From the NCBI RefSeq assembly GCF_000378445.1, contig NZ_KB899701.1, positions 1-64,000 of the forward strand: DNA of 64,000 bases, written 5' to 3'. The stretch's first letter is position 1; each line of letters opens with the position of its first letter. The notes under the pieces are model-generated. The model ran no database searches. It was not told the origin of the DNA and saw only the letters and a program-made list of their open reading frames with translations. Positions 18,130 through 28,894 of the stretch are shown here, one piece after another. This stretch comes from Deinococcus aquatilis DSM 23025 (GTDB lineage: Bacteria; Deinococcota; Deinococci; Deinococcales; Deinococcaceae). Both the position numbers and the translations under genes were made by a program.

Positions 18130-18930
18130 ATGAATGCGAAGGTCATTGTGGTCACGTCTGGTAAGGGGGGCGTGGGCAAAACCACGACCACAGCCAACAT
18201 CGGCGCGGCGCTTGCCAAACTGGGCGAAAAAGTCGTGGTCATCGACGTGGACGTGGGTTTGCGGAACCTTGACGTGGTCATGGGTCTCGAATCCCGCGTG
18301 GTGTTTGACCTGATTGATGTGCTGGAAGGCAAATGCCGCATGAGTCAGGCCCTGATCCGCGACAAGCGCGTGGAGAACCTGTACCTGCTGCCCGCCTCCC
18401 AGACCCGCGACAAGGACGCCCTTGACCCCGAAGTCTTCAAGACGGTGGTGCGCGGCCTGATCGAAGAAGAGAAGTTCGACCGCGTGCTGATCGACAGTCC
18501 CGCCGGAATTGAATCGGGCTTCCGTACGGCTGCCGCTCCTGCCGAGGGGGCGCTGGTGGTCGTGAACCCCGAAGTCTCCAGCGTGCGTGACGCCGACCGC
18601 ATCATCGGACTGCTGGAATCCCAACAGGTCAATGAAATCCGGCTGCTGATCAACCGGCTGAGGCCCAAAATGGTGGCCAGCGGTAACATGCTCAGCGAGG
18701 CCGACATTCTGGACATCCTGGGCGTCAAGCCCATTGGGATCGTGCCCGAAGACGAAGGCATCATCGTCAGCACCAACGTCGGGGAACCCGCTGTGCTGGG
18801 CAAGACCAAGGCGGGACAGGCTTTTATGGACACCGCCCGCCGCATGAAGGGCGAAGACGTGCCGTATCCCAAGTTTGAAGAAGACCGGGGCTTCTGGTCA
18901 GTGTGGCGGCGTCTGTTCGGGGGGGCGTGA
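18130..18930 (+). CDS. minD: Septum-site determining ATPase MinD
   Basis: 266 residues. The deviant Walker A motif GKGGVGKTT is at 11-19, followed by VDVGLRNLD and IDSPAGIE for Mg and water positioning, and a C-terminal amphipathic stretch (FWSVWRRLF) that would bind the membrane. MinD recruits MinC to block FtsZ rings at the poles and is driven off by MinE. MinE follows at once; minC is not in the window. The ATG has a TAGACT -10 box nine bases upstream rather than a Shine-Dalgarno sequence. Confidence 0.95.
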   Translation: MNAKVIVVTSGKGGVGKTTTTANIGAALAKLGEKVVVIDVDVGLRNLDVVMGLESRVVFDLIDVLEGKCRMSQALIRDKRVENLYLLPASQTRDKDALDPEVFKTVVRGLIEEEKFDRVLIDSPAGIESGFRTAAAPAEGALVVVNPEVSSVRDADRIIGLLESQQVNEIRLLINRLRPKMVASGNMLSEADILDILGVKPIGIVPEDEGIIVSTNVGEPAVLGKTKAGQAFMDTARRMKGEDVPYPKFEEDRGFWSVWRRLFGGA

Positions 18931-18931
18931 G

Positions 18932-19192
18932 ATGTTTTCATGGATGAAGCGGGGCCGCACCAAAGAGACCCTCAAAGACCGCCTCGAACTCGTGCTGGCC
19001 TACGACCGCGCCCAGATTCCGCCCGGTAAGGTGGACGCCCTGCGCCAGGACCTGCTGGAAGTGGTCAAGCGCTACTTTCCCACCGGCAGCAGCAGCATCG
19101 AGATCGAGCAGCGCGGCGACATGGTGGTCTTGATGGCAAACATTCCCATCGATGAAAACGCGCCGGGGCACACGTCCAACAAGGGTCGCTGA
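18932..19192 (+). CDS. minE: Cell division topological specificity factor MinE
   Basis: 86 residues, one base after the minD stop. The N-terminal region (TLKDRLELVLAYDRAQIPP) is the MinD-binding helix and the remainder is the topological specificity domain (VKRYFPTGSSSIEIEQRGDMVVLMANIPI). The short N-terminal MFSWMKRGR may act as a membrane-targeting sequence. MinE stimulates MinD ATPase and creates pole-to-pole oscillation or gradient. Confidence 0.92.
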   Translation: MFSWMKRGRTKETLKDRLELVLAYDRAQIPPGKVDALRQDLLEVVKRYFPTGSSSIEIEQRGDMVVLMANIPIDENAPGHTSNKGR

Positions 19193-19323
19193 CCCTTCTG
19201 GTCCACACCCACTCCTAGACCGTCCAGCCAGCCTCACACACAGTCCACGCGCCTTGCCCTAGCTTGTAGGGGTGACGGCCAAGACTGTGGTGGGGCAAAC
19301 GTGTTGTTAGGCAGGGGTTCGGC

Positions 19324-20391
19324 GTGAAGTACGATCTCCGTTTCCCGGTAATCATTCTGGCGCTGCTGGCGGTGGGGCTGCTGACAGTCAGTACAGCGGC
19401 GCTGGCTCCCCGTGTGGCTCCCGGCGTGCTGACCAAACAGATGGTCGGTGTGGGGCTGGCCGCCGTACCCATTGCGCTGCTGTGGTGGGCTGGACGCGAC
19501 CGGATCTACCGTATCGCACCTTACCTGTACGGCCTCGCCCTGCTGATGCAGGCCAGCACTTTTGTGATCGGCAAGGAAGTGAACGGCCAGAAAAACTGGA
19601 TCGAATTGGGGCCGCTGCAATTCCAGCCCCTGGAAATCCTGAAATTTGCTCTGATTCTGATGCTCCCCCTGGTACTCCGCAGCGGTTATCAGGGGATCAG
19701 AACCTATGCCATGGCATTGGCGGTATTTCTGCCTGCCATTGGCCTGGTGGTCATTCAGGACTTCGGCGGGGCGATGGTACTGGGCGTGATGTTTGCCGTG
19801 ATCATGTTGGCCGCCCGAATTCCGTGGTGGCACGCTGCCCTGGCTGTGCTGGCGCTGGGCGTGGCTTTCCCCACCGTGCTGTATCCGCACCTGGAGCCGT
19901 ATCAGCAAAAGCGCCTGACCATCTTCCTCGACCCCTACCAGGACCCACGCGGGGCCGGGTATCAGGTCATCCAGAGCACCATTGCCGTCGGTTCAGGCGG
20001 GTTGCAGGGCAAAGGCTACAAGGAGGGCTCGCAGTCTCACAACGGCTTTTTGCCCGAAGCCCACACCGATTTTGCCTTCAGCACCTGGGCCGAAGAACAG
20101 GGCTTGGTGGGCGCACTGGCCGTACTGGCGCTATACGGCATGTTGTTCTGGGGGCTGGCAGGCATGGCCGCCGAAGCGCCCCGGCTCCAGGATCAGATTC
20201 TGTTCGCGGGCATCCTGGGCCAGATCGGGTTTCAGGTCATAGAAAATGTGGGAGCCGCCCTCAGTGTGCTGCCCCTGACCGGAATCACGCTGCCGCTGAT
20301 CAGCTACGGCCTCAGCAGCCTGGTCAGTACACTCAGTACCCTTGGGCTGGCCTACGTGATGTACCGGGATCGGCACGGGGGCATGATCTAG
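19324..20391 (+). CDS. rodA: Rod shape-determining SEDS glycosyltransferase RodA
   Basis: 355 residues from GTG 19324. About ten transmembrane helices are present. The SEDS signatures are visible: NGQKNWIELGPLQFQP, GSGGLQGKGY, EAHTDFAFSTWAEEQG and the C-terminal PLTGITLPLISYGLSS. RodA polymerises lipid II into glycan strands together with a class B PBP. FtsW is the close alternative, but the chain is compact and lacks the long tail, favouring RodA. It is read in the same direction as minDE, 131 bp away. The bidirectional terminator at 20421 follows. Confidence 0.88.
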   Translation: MKYDLRFPVIILALLAVGLLTVSTAALAPRVAPGVLTKQMVGVGLAAVPIALLWWAGRDRIYRIAPYLYGLALLMQASTFVIGKEVNGQKNWIELGPLQFQPLEILKFALILMLPLVLRSGYQGIRTYAMALAVFLPAIGLVVIQDFGGAMVLGVMFAVIMLAARIPWWHAALAVLALGVAFPTVLYPHLEPYQQKRLTIFLDPYQDPRGAGYQVIQSTIAVGSGGLQGKGYKEGSQSHNGFLPEAHTDFAFSTWAEEQGLVGALAVLALYGMLFWGLAGMAAEAPRLQDQILFAGILGQIGFQVIENVGAALSVLPLTGITLPLISYGLSSLVSTLSTLGLAYVMYRDRHGGMI

Positions 20392-20420
20392 GGGTGGGGT
20401 GTGGGGTGTAGGAAAAGACG

Positions 20421-20458
20421 GGGCGGGAAGCGCAAATCTGGCTTCCCGCCCTGCTTTT
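20421..20458. terminator. Bidirectional terminator between rodA and the M16 protease
   Basis: The perfect arms gggcgggaagc (20421-20431) and gcttcccgccc (20441-20451) are followed by a T-rich tail on the plus strand, with an A-run on the other side serving the minus strand. The flanks carry a second inverted repeat of GT-rich sequence (about 20394-20420 and 20540-20572). Confidence 0.85.
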
Positions 20459-20574
20459 ATTTGGATGGATGCCCTGAATTGGACGCAGGCGGTTTCGTGG
20501 TGGTGGCTCCCGCAAACACACAGGGCCATACCACAACTGCCTTTCCTACCCCCTACACCCCACGTCCCACACCC

Positions 20575-23370
20575 TTACTTAAACGTCCCCGCCCGCACGA
20601 TCACCAGATTGGCCGGGTTCACGTATTTCACCAGTGCGGCGGTGGCCTGTTCGGGCGTCACGGCGCTGATTTTGGCTTCCAGATCGGCGGTAAAGGCGTA
20701 GGTGCGGCCCAGGTCCAGTTGGTTGGCGAGGCTTCCGGCCAGTGTGCCATCGGCGCTGCGGGCTACGCGGGCTTCTTGCAGCAGCGCGGTCTTGGCGGTG
20801 GCGATTTCGGTGGCGGTAAAGCCGTCCTTGCGGGCGCGGTCAAGCTCCTCGCGCATGGCGGTTTCTACCTGCGCCGTCACGTTCGGATTGAAGATCGCGT
20901 AGGCCGTAAAACTGGCCTTTTCATCGCGTGAAGACACGCTGGTGCTGCCGCCCGCGCCGTAGCTCAGGCCGTCTTTCTGGCGCAGGCGGTTGAACAGGCG
21001 CGAATCGGTGCCGCTGCCGTACACGCGCATGGCGACCAGCAGGGCCGCGTAATCGGGCTGGTCGTCGCGCAGAGGAAAGTTCAGGCGGGCCAGATAGATG
21101 GCGTTGGCCTTGTCGGGCACATTCAAGACCAGATTCTGGGCAGCGGGCGTGACCAGTGGCGTAATCACGCGGGCATACGGCACGCCACTGGTCCAGCCGC
21201 TCAGGATGTCGGGCACGGCAGCCCGTACGGTTTGCGGATCGAAGTCGCCCACTGCCGAAACCTGAATGCGGGCGGCCCCCCACACGCGGCGGTAGTAGTC
21301 CTGCACCTGCTCCAGCGTCACGGCCTTCAGATCGGCCAGTTGTTCATCCAGCGTGGGCGCGTAGCCGAGGTCGCCGGGTTTGGCTCCGGCCGGCATGAAG
21401 GCCCGCGCCAGGGCCAAGCTTGCCACGCTCTGGGGGTCGCCACGCCCTGCTTCCAGCCCGTCGATGCTGCCTTTTTTCAGTTCGTCGAAGTCGGCCTGCG
21501 GGAAGGCGGGTTCGCGCAGCACCTTTTTCACCAGGGCCAAGGCTCCGGGCAGGTTGGCCCGGTCTGTGCTCACGCTCACGCTGACTCCGGTGGCGTCGCC
21601 GCTCACGTCCAGTTGCGTTTTGGTGGCTTCCAGTTGATCGCTGAGTTGCTGGCGCGTCAGGCCCGTGCTGCCGCGAGTCAGCAGCGGCGCAATAAAGTCG
21701 GCGGCTCCCCGGTCGGCCTTCACGGTGTCGGGGTTGCCGAAATCCACGCTCAGCACGAACTCCACCCGTTCGCCACGTGTTTTCTTGGGCAGCAGGGCCA
21801 CTTCCGCTTGTACGGTGTTGGCCTGCGCTGCGCCCACCGCGATTTTCTCGCGGGTCACGCGGGCTTCGATGGCGGCGGGTTCGGGCGCAATGGTTTCCCC
21901 GGCGGCCACAGCAGCGCGGCCCTGATAGCCCCTGAGCAGTTCGGCGGCGCTGGGAGCGGCAGAAATGGTCACGTTGTCGGGTGTGGCCGTGGGCACGAAC
22001 AGGCCCAGGGTGCGGTTGGTGGGCTTCAGGTAGGTGGTGGCGACGCGCTGCACGTCGGCGGGCGTCACCTTGCCGAGGTCGTCGCGCAGCTTGAACAGCA
22101 AGCGCCAATCTCCGGCGGCAATGTATTCGCTGAGGGTCACGCCCACCGATTCGGGCTTGGTCAGCAGTTGCTCGAATCCGTTGGCGACGCGGGTTCGCAC
22201 GCGCGTCACGTCTTCTTCGGTAAAGGGGGTCTTGGTGGCGTTTTCCAGCGTGCTCAGCAGCGTGGCCTGAGCCTTTGCCATGTCGTCGTCTTTGCCCAGA
22301 ACCACGCCGTACATCAGCAGGCCCGGATCGCTGGCGCTGTTGGTCAGGCTGCCGATGGCCGTGGCCTGCTTGGACTGCACCAATGCCGCATACAGCCGCC
22401 CCGCAGGTTCGTTTGCCAGAATTTCATCCAGCACCAGCAGCGCGGGCAGGTCGGGATGGCGCACGCTGGGCATGTGGTAGGCCGCCAGCGCAATCTGCTC
22501 GTCTCCCACGCGGCGCACGGTCAGGCTGCGTTCGCCGTCCTGCGGGGTTTCCTCGGTGTACTGGGCGGGCAGGGTACGGAAGGGGCGGCGAATCGGCCCG
22601 AAAGTCTGCGCCATCAGGTTCAGCGTGGCCTGCGCGTCAAAGTTGCCTGCCAGTGTCACGACGGCGTTGTCGGGCTGGTAATAGTTGCGGTAGAAGGCTT
22701 GCAGCGCCTTGATCGGCACATTTTCTACGTCGCTGCGGTTGCCAATGGCCGTGTTGCCGTAGTTGTGCCAGTCATACGCCACCGAGCGGACCCGCTTGTA
22801 CAGCAGCCCAAAGGGACTGTTTTCGCCCGACTCGAACTCGTTGCGGACCACGGGCATCTCGGTTTTCAGGTCCGAAGCGGCAATCTTGGAATTCACCATC
22901 CGGTCGGCTTCCATCCGAATGGCCCATTCCAGATTGTCTCCAGTGTTGGTCATGGTTTCAAAGTAGTTGGTGCGGTCTTCGCTGGTGGTGCCGTTGAAGT
23001 CGGCTCCGCGCTTGCCCAGCCCCTCCAGAATGTTGCCGCTGGTGGGCGTACCCTTGAACAGCATGTGCTCCAGCAGGTGCGCCATCCCGGTTTCGCCGTA
23101 GCTCTCGTGGCGGCTGCCCACCTGATAGGTCACGTTCAGCGTAAAGGTCTGCCGCGAATTGTCGGGAAACAGCAGCACGCGCAGGCCGTTGCGGAGGCGG
23201 TATTCGCGGATGCCTTCCACCTCCGTGACGAAGGTGACGCCCGCCGGAAGTTGCAGGGCGGCCACGGCAGCAGGTGCGGGAGCGGGCGCAGCGGTCTGAG
23301 CAGACGATCCAGCGCCGAGGCCGAGGGCCAGGGTCAACAGCAGGGTGGCGGGCAGGGTGGGAACGCGCAT
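20575..23370 (-). CDS. Exported M16 (insulinase-like) zinc peptidase
   Basis: 931 residues. An N-terminal signal peptide (about 1-25, cleavage near SSAQ) is followed by two M16 domains. The first has the inverted zinc motif HxxEH as HLLEH at 98-102, with a downstream Glu expected near 178. The second half has the usual non-catalytic M16 partner domain, ending near residue 931. These peptidases degrade peptides in the periplasm or at the surface. The single chain corresponds to fused subunits of the alpha/beta PqqL-like type. It is monocistronic, with its own terminator downstream. Confidence 0.9.
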   Translation of the reverse strand: MRVPTLPATLLLTLALGLGAGSSAQTAAPAPAPAAVAALQLPAGVTFVTEVEGIREYRLRNGLRVLLFPDNSRQTFTLNVTYQVGSRHESYGETGMAHLLEHMLFKGTPTSGNILEGLGKRGADFNGTTSEDRTNYFETMTNTGDNLEWAIRMEADRMVNSKIAASDLKTEMPVVRNEFESGENSPFGLLYKRVRSVAYDWHNYGNTAIGNRSDVENVPIKALQAFYRNYYQPDNAVVTLAGNFDAQATLNLMAQTFGPIRRPFRTLPAQYTEETPQDGERSLTVRRVGDEQIALAAYHMPSVRHPDLPALLVLDEILANEPAGRLYAALVQSKQATAIGSLTNSASDPGLLMYGVVLGKDDDMAKAQATLLSTLENATKTPFTEEDVTRVRTRVANGFEQLLTKPESVGVTLSEYIAAGDWRLLFKLRDDLGKVTPADVQRVATTYLKPTNRTLGLFVPTATPDNVTISAAPSAAELLRGYQGRAAVAAGETIAPEPAAIEARVTREKIAVGAAQANTVQAEVALLPKKTRGERVEFVLSVDFGNPDTVKADRGAADFIAPLLTRGSTGLTRQQLSDQLEATKTQLDVSGDATGVSVSVSTDRANLPGALALVKKVLREPAFPQADFDELKKGSIDGLEAGRGDPQSVASLALARAFMPAGAKPGDLGYAPTLDEQLADLKAVTLEQVQDYYRRVWGAARIQVSAVGDFDPQTVRAAVPDILSGWTSGVPYARVITPLVTPAAQNLVLNVPDKANAIYLARLNFPLRDDQPDYAALLVAMRVYGSGTDSRLFNRLRQKDGLSYGAGGSTSVSSRDEKASFTAYAIFNPNVTAQVETAMREELDRARKDGFTATEIATAKTALLQEARVARSADGTLAGSLANQLDLGRTYAFTADLEAKISAVTPEQATAALVKYVNPANLVIVRAGTFK

Positions 23371-23565
23371 GAAACCTCCGGGGAATAGGGGAGAGGATGT
23401 GGACTGGGTATTCGCTTTAACATACCGAACACTTCTGAACTTAGCGCCTGTAGATGTGACAAATGACTGAGCGTACAGAATCTTGCCTAGGTTCGGAACA
23501 ACAGCAAAGACCGCTGGGAAAGCGGCCTCTGTTGGATGAACTGTTCTTCGGGTCTTCGGGTGACT
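23371..23565. terminator. Intergenic gap with terminator for the pgl operon
   Basis: On the minus strand, arms gaccgct/agcggcc at 23509-23515 and 23521-23527 (one G-U) followed by T-rich sequence fit a terminator after pgl. The remaining gap holds the M16 protease promoter. Confidence 0.7.
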
Positions 23566-24255
23566 TCAGGCAGAAGGTGGGCGGCTTGCCAACTCCGCGC
23601 CCGCTGCCGCATCGACAAACCACACGGCGTCCTGCACGCCTGCAATGGGGTAATTGCCCTCGCCCGCCTGCACCTGACGCAGTATTTCGGCCTTGCCCGC
23701 GCCCGTGACCAGAATCCAGCGTTCGCGGGCGGCGTTGATTTCGGCGTAGGTGAAGGTCAGGCGGCCCGTGTCCAGCCGGGGCACGAAGTTGGCGGCCACA
23801 CGCCCGCCCGCCCCTAGTGCGTCGGTGCCGGGAAACAGACTGGCGGTGTGGCCGTCGTCGCCCATGCCCAGCAGCACCACGTCCATCTGTGCGGGCAGCA
23901 GCGCGGCGTAGGCCCCGGCTGCCGTCTCCAGCGGGCGCACCTCGCCTGCCATGCGGTGCACCTGCGCGGCGGGCACGGACACCTGATTCAGCAATTCATC
24001 CTGCGCCAGACGGTAATTGCTGTCGGGGCTGTCTGGTCCCACGCTGCGTTCATCGCTGAAATAGACGTGGACGGCCTGCCACGGGATCTCGGGCAGGTCA
24101 CGCAAGACCCGGTACATCAGTTTCGGGGTGCTGCCACCCGACAGGGCCACATGAAACGCTCCCCGCTCCTGCACCGCCGCCCGCGCCGCCTGTGCGAACG
24201 CTTCAGCGGCAGCGGCAGCCGTCAGTTCGGGGGTGGGGAGGGTGCGGAGGTTCAT
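23566..24255 (-). CDS. pgl: 6-phosphogluconolactonase
   Basis: 229 residues from ATG 24255. It hydrolyses 6-phosphogluconolactone in the oxidative pentose phosphate pathway. The SugarP_isomerase fold is shown by [36 protein letters not shown] and [16 protein letters not shown], all typical of the DevB/Pgl type. It is the last gene of the gnd-zwf-opcA-pgl cluster, 8 bp after opcA. Confidence 0.93.
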   Translation of the reverse strand: MNLRTLPTPELTAAAAAEAFAQAARAAVQERGAFHVALSGGSTPKLMYRVLRDLPEIPWQAVHVYFSDERSVGPDSPDSNYRLAQDELLNQVSVPAAQVHRMAGEVRPLETAAGAYAALLPAQMDVVLLGMGDDGHTASLFPGTDALGAGGRVAANFVPRLDTGRLTFTYAEINAARERWILVTGAGKAEILRQVQAGEGNYPIAGVQDAVWFVDAAAGAELASRPPSA

Positions 24256-24263
24256 TGGCCCGG

Positions 24264-25208
24264 TCACAGGGTTGCCTTCGCCAGTTTCCACGCCCGCTCG
24301 AAGCTTTCGCCGCGCTCGGGGCGGGCCATCACGCGGGCCAGTCCCTCGGCAAGGCTCATCTGGGGCACGTTCACCTCGGTCACGCGGGTCATGTCGTCCC
24401 AGTGAGATTCCACGCGGGTCAGGTCGCCACTCTCGGCATTCAGGGCAAAGCGCACGCCCTCGCCGCTGAGTTCCACGCCGCACAGATCGCCGTTTTCCCG
24501 GTGGCAGCGCGAGCGTTTCAGCTCTACATTCTTCATGCTTTTCCAGCCCAGCGTATCGGCAATAAATCCGGCGAACAGGCGGGCAGGCAGGTCCTTGCTG
24601 CCCGAATAACGCACAGTCAGGTGATCTACACGGGGCAGTTGGCGGGCCGCGTCGCTGGAATCGAAGACCTGTGCCAGCGCCTCGCGCCAGCCTGCGCTGC
24701 GGCTCCAGCCCAGATCGGCCAGCGCGTACTGGCGGGCGGGCGGAATATCCAGCGTCAGGCTATCGGCAATGACCTGATCGGCGATATCGGTCAGCTCGGC
24801 CAGCAGCACGCCCGTCGGGGCCGAATCCGCGCCCCACCAGACATGGTTCACGGTGGCAGGCCGCAGCAGGGGCAGGATCGCGCCCTGAAGCTGCTCGGCA
24901 CTGGCATTCAGAATCAGGCGCTCCACGTACAGGCCGCCCGGTTGCGGCACCAACGTGGCATGAACCACCACATCCTCGGTGCCGTCCATCACGCCAATAA
25001 TCTGGCGTCCGGCGTAGCGGCCTTCTAGTCCGGCCAGCGCTTCTTCGACCCGGCCCACATGCTTTTTGACGGTCAGGGCCACGATATTGCCCGTGTAGGC
25101 CCGCGTTTCCACCTGTGTCTGTGCCCATAGCTCATCCAGGGTCAACTGGGCGCGGCGCACGGTGGTATCGGCGGGGCCGATGGGTTTGTGGTTGGTGGCA
25201 TAGGTCAT
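24264..25208 (-). CDS. opcA: Glucose-6-phosphate dehydrogenase assembly protein OpcA
   Basis: 314 residues from ATG 25208, which is preceded by aggaggcacgtc. OpcA binds and activates Zwf, known in cyanobacteria and actinobacteria. The C-terminal motif [12 protein letters not shown] and the sequence [18 protein letters not shown] fit. It sits between zwf and pgl. The 97-bp zwf-opcA gap contains an imperfect GT-rich hairpin at about 25229-25281, which could lower or tune opcA expression. Confidence 0.9.
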   Translation of the reverse strand: MTYATNHKPIGPADTTVRRAQLTLDELWAQTQVETRAYTGNIVALTVKKHVGRVEEALAGLEGRYAGRQIIGVMDGTEDVVVHATLVPQPGGLYVERLILNASAEQLQGAILPLLRPATVNHVWWGADSAPTGVLLAELTDIADQVIADSLTLDIPPARQYALADLGWSRSAGWREALAQVFDSSDAARQLPRVDHLTVRYSGSKDLPARLFAGFIADTLGWKSMKNVELKRSRCHRENGDLCGVELSGEGVRFALNAESGDLTRVESHWDDMTRVTEVNVPQMSLAEGLARVMARPERGESFERAWKLAKATL

Positions 25209-25228
25209 GACGTGCCTCCTGCGGAGGG

Positions 25229-25281
25229 AGTGTGGGCTGTGAGTTGCAGGGTGTGGGCCACCCGCAACCCACGATCCACAA
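25229..25281. repeat. Imperfect GT-rich intergenic hairpin
   Basis: The left arm around gttgc-agggtgtgg and the right arm ccaccc-gcaac plus cccac can fold back on each other. Similar GT-rich fold-backs are found at 7722-7756 and 20394-20420/20540-20572. Confidence 0.5.
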
Positions 25282-25305
25282 CCCACAACCGGCGCGGAGC
25301 GTCCA

Positions 25306-27017
<1,712 letters not shown>

Positions 27018-27021
<4 letters not shown>

Positions 27022-28097
27022 GCGTCACCCTTTACGCGCTGCTGGCCTGCCTCGCCCAGTTCCTGCGCCTCACGCACGCTGCCCGTATCGGGGCGGCCAG
27101 CAGCGGTGGGGATGTTCTGCGGCGAGGCCACGCTGGGATGATCCCCGGCCTTCACGCTGGGCACCACGCTTTCCTGCTTGCCCACTTCCAGCTTTTTCAC
27201 GGCGTGTCCACCAAAGGCGCGGCGCATGGCCGAGAGCATCTGGCCCGCGTAACTGACTTCCTGCTGGCTACGGAAACGCATCTGGGTACTGAGCGTGATG
27301 ACGGGTGTGGGAACCCCCAGTTCAATCGAATCGATGATCGTCCAGCGGCCCTCGCCACTGTCGGCCACATAGTCCGAGAGATCATGGAAGGACGCGTCGC
27401 TTTGCAGGGCTTCGGCGGTCAGGTCCAGCAGCCAACTGCGGACCACGCTGCCATGCCGCCACAGTTCGGCAATCTGAGCCAGGTCCAGCCCGAATTCTTC
27501 CTTGGCCCCCAGCAGTTCGAAACCTTCTGCGTAGGCCTGCATCATGCCGTACTCGATGCCGTTGTGAACCATTTTCACGTAATGCCCCGACCCGGAAGGC
27601 CCCATGCGGCCCCAGCCCCGGTCCGGTGCGGGCGCGAGGACCTCGAACACCGGGCGCAGGCGCTCGATGGCTTCCACGGTGCCGCCCATCATCATGGCGT
27701 AGCCCTCTTTCAGGCCCCAGATTCCGCCCGAGGTGCCCACGTCCACAAACTGGATGCCCTTCGCGGCCAGTTCCTCGGCGCGACGCTTGGAATCCTTGAA
27801 GTTGGAGTTGCCCCCGTCGATGATGATGTCGCCGGGAGCCAGTCGGCTGGCCAGATCATCGATAACGGCCTGCGTGATCTGTCCGGCAGGCACCATCATC
27901 CACACGGCCCGCGCTCCCGGCTCGCCCAGCGCGGCGATCAATTCGTCCATGCTGCGTGCGCCCTGAGCGCCCTGAGCCTCGATGTTGGCGACGTTCGCCT
28001 CGGTGCGGTCATAGCCGACCACGTGTTGGCCGCCCTGCGTGAGACGAAGCACCATATTGCCGCCCATTTTTCCCAGACCAATCATGCCTATTTTCAT
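27018..28097 (-). CDS. gnd: 6-phosphogluconate dehydrogenase (short YqeC/GndA-type)
   Basis: 359 residues. The N-terminal Rossmann motif GLGKMGGNM (7-15), [25 protein letters not shown] and [15 protein letters not shown] are all typical of the short, decarboxylating, Gnd-type enzymes of about 300 residues. This protein carries an extra C-terminal tail of about 55 residues with no obvious fold ([20 protein letters not shown] and on). ATG 28097 follows gggagg. The stop overlaps the zwf start. A palindrome upstream at 28182 may regulate the operon. Confidence 0.92.
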
Positions 28098-28181
28098 GCG
28101 CGACCTCCCGGCACGGAACCGCTTCCAGCAGCCGTGCCATCACTGTCAGGCAATATACGCGGGGTTCAGGACGGCGGGCCT

Positions 28182-28195
28182 CTCTCTATAGAGAG
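28182..28195. promoter_or_regulatory. Perfect palindrome upstream of the gnd operon
   Basis: ctctctatagagag is a perfect 14-bp palindrome, centred about 91 bp upstream of the gnd ATG. A minus-strand TATATT follows within about 40 bp (28153-28158), so the palindrome lies around the -35 region of a possible promoter and could be an operator. Confidence 0.4.
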
Positions 28196-28236
28196 TCGCT
28201 TAATCAAGCAGGCCGACCAGAGGCGTGGGGCTGCTC

Positions 28237-28791
28237 CTACTTTTTGCGTTTGCGGGCGGCTTTCTCGGCCTCTTTCAGAGCTTTGCGTTCCTCTTCCTGC
28301 CGCTTTTGCATGTCGCGGCTCACGTCTTCCATCAACTGTGCGCCCTGAGCGTCTACCGTGCGCTGAAGCGCCATCAGGGTAGACACGACCATGTTGTTCA
28401 GGATGCGTTCCACAGGCGTCTTGATCCACTTGTAGCGCACCCGCCCGTTCAGGGTCATGGTGACTTCGGTGCCGCCGGGGGTGGCCTTGAAGGTCCAGCC
28501 CTGCGTCAGTTTTTCCAGCGGCCCCACGTTGCGTACACTTTCCCAGCCGCCACGCTGCGGGGCCTGCAACTGGCCGTATTTGGCCGTAAACCCCAGCCCC
28601 AACAGCCGCCGTGAGAATTTAAAGCGCACCAACACGTTGTTGGTCAGGCGGGCATCGGCCTGCGAATATTCCGCCTGAGTAAGGTTGGGATCCCATTTGA
28701 CGCGGCGCTTGGGTTCCAGCGCCAGGCGGTACAGCACGTCCGGGCGCGACCTGACCACGATGTTTTGTTTGATGCTGATGGTTTCCGACAT
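28237..28791 (-). CDS. SRPBCC-fold protein
   Basis: 184 residues. It has a START/SRPBCC-type ligand-binding domain: N-terminal IKQNIVVRSRPDVLYRLALEPKR, a strand-rich middle and the C-terminal helix MVVSTLMALQRTVDAQGAQ. The final 35 residues (DVSRDMQKRQEEERKALKEAEKAARKRKK) form a charged helix with a basic end. Ligand and function are unknown. It is on the same strand as the gnd operon, about 140 bp upstream of it, but a promoter for gnd appears to lie between. Confidence 0.7.
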   Translation of the reverse strand: MSETISIKQNIVVRSRPDVLYRLALEPKRRVKWDPNLTQAEYSQADARLTNNVLVRFKFSRRLLGLGFTAKYGQLQAPQRGGWESVRNVGPLEKLTQGWTFKATPGGTEVTMTLNGRVRYKWIKTPVERILNNMVVSTLMALQRTVDAQGAQLMEDVSRDMQKRQEEERKALKEAEKAARKRKK

Positions 28792-28894
28792 GACTGGCCT
28801 TACTGTAGCGCGGGGAAGCCAGGAGAGCAGGGTTGTCGTATTCCGTATGACTCGGGTGGCCCCTCAGCCTTTCCCACTCACCACTCACGGTTCC

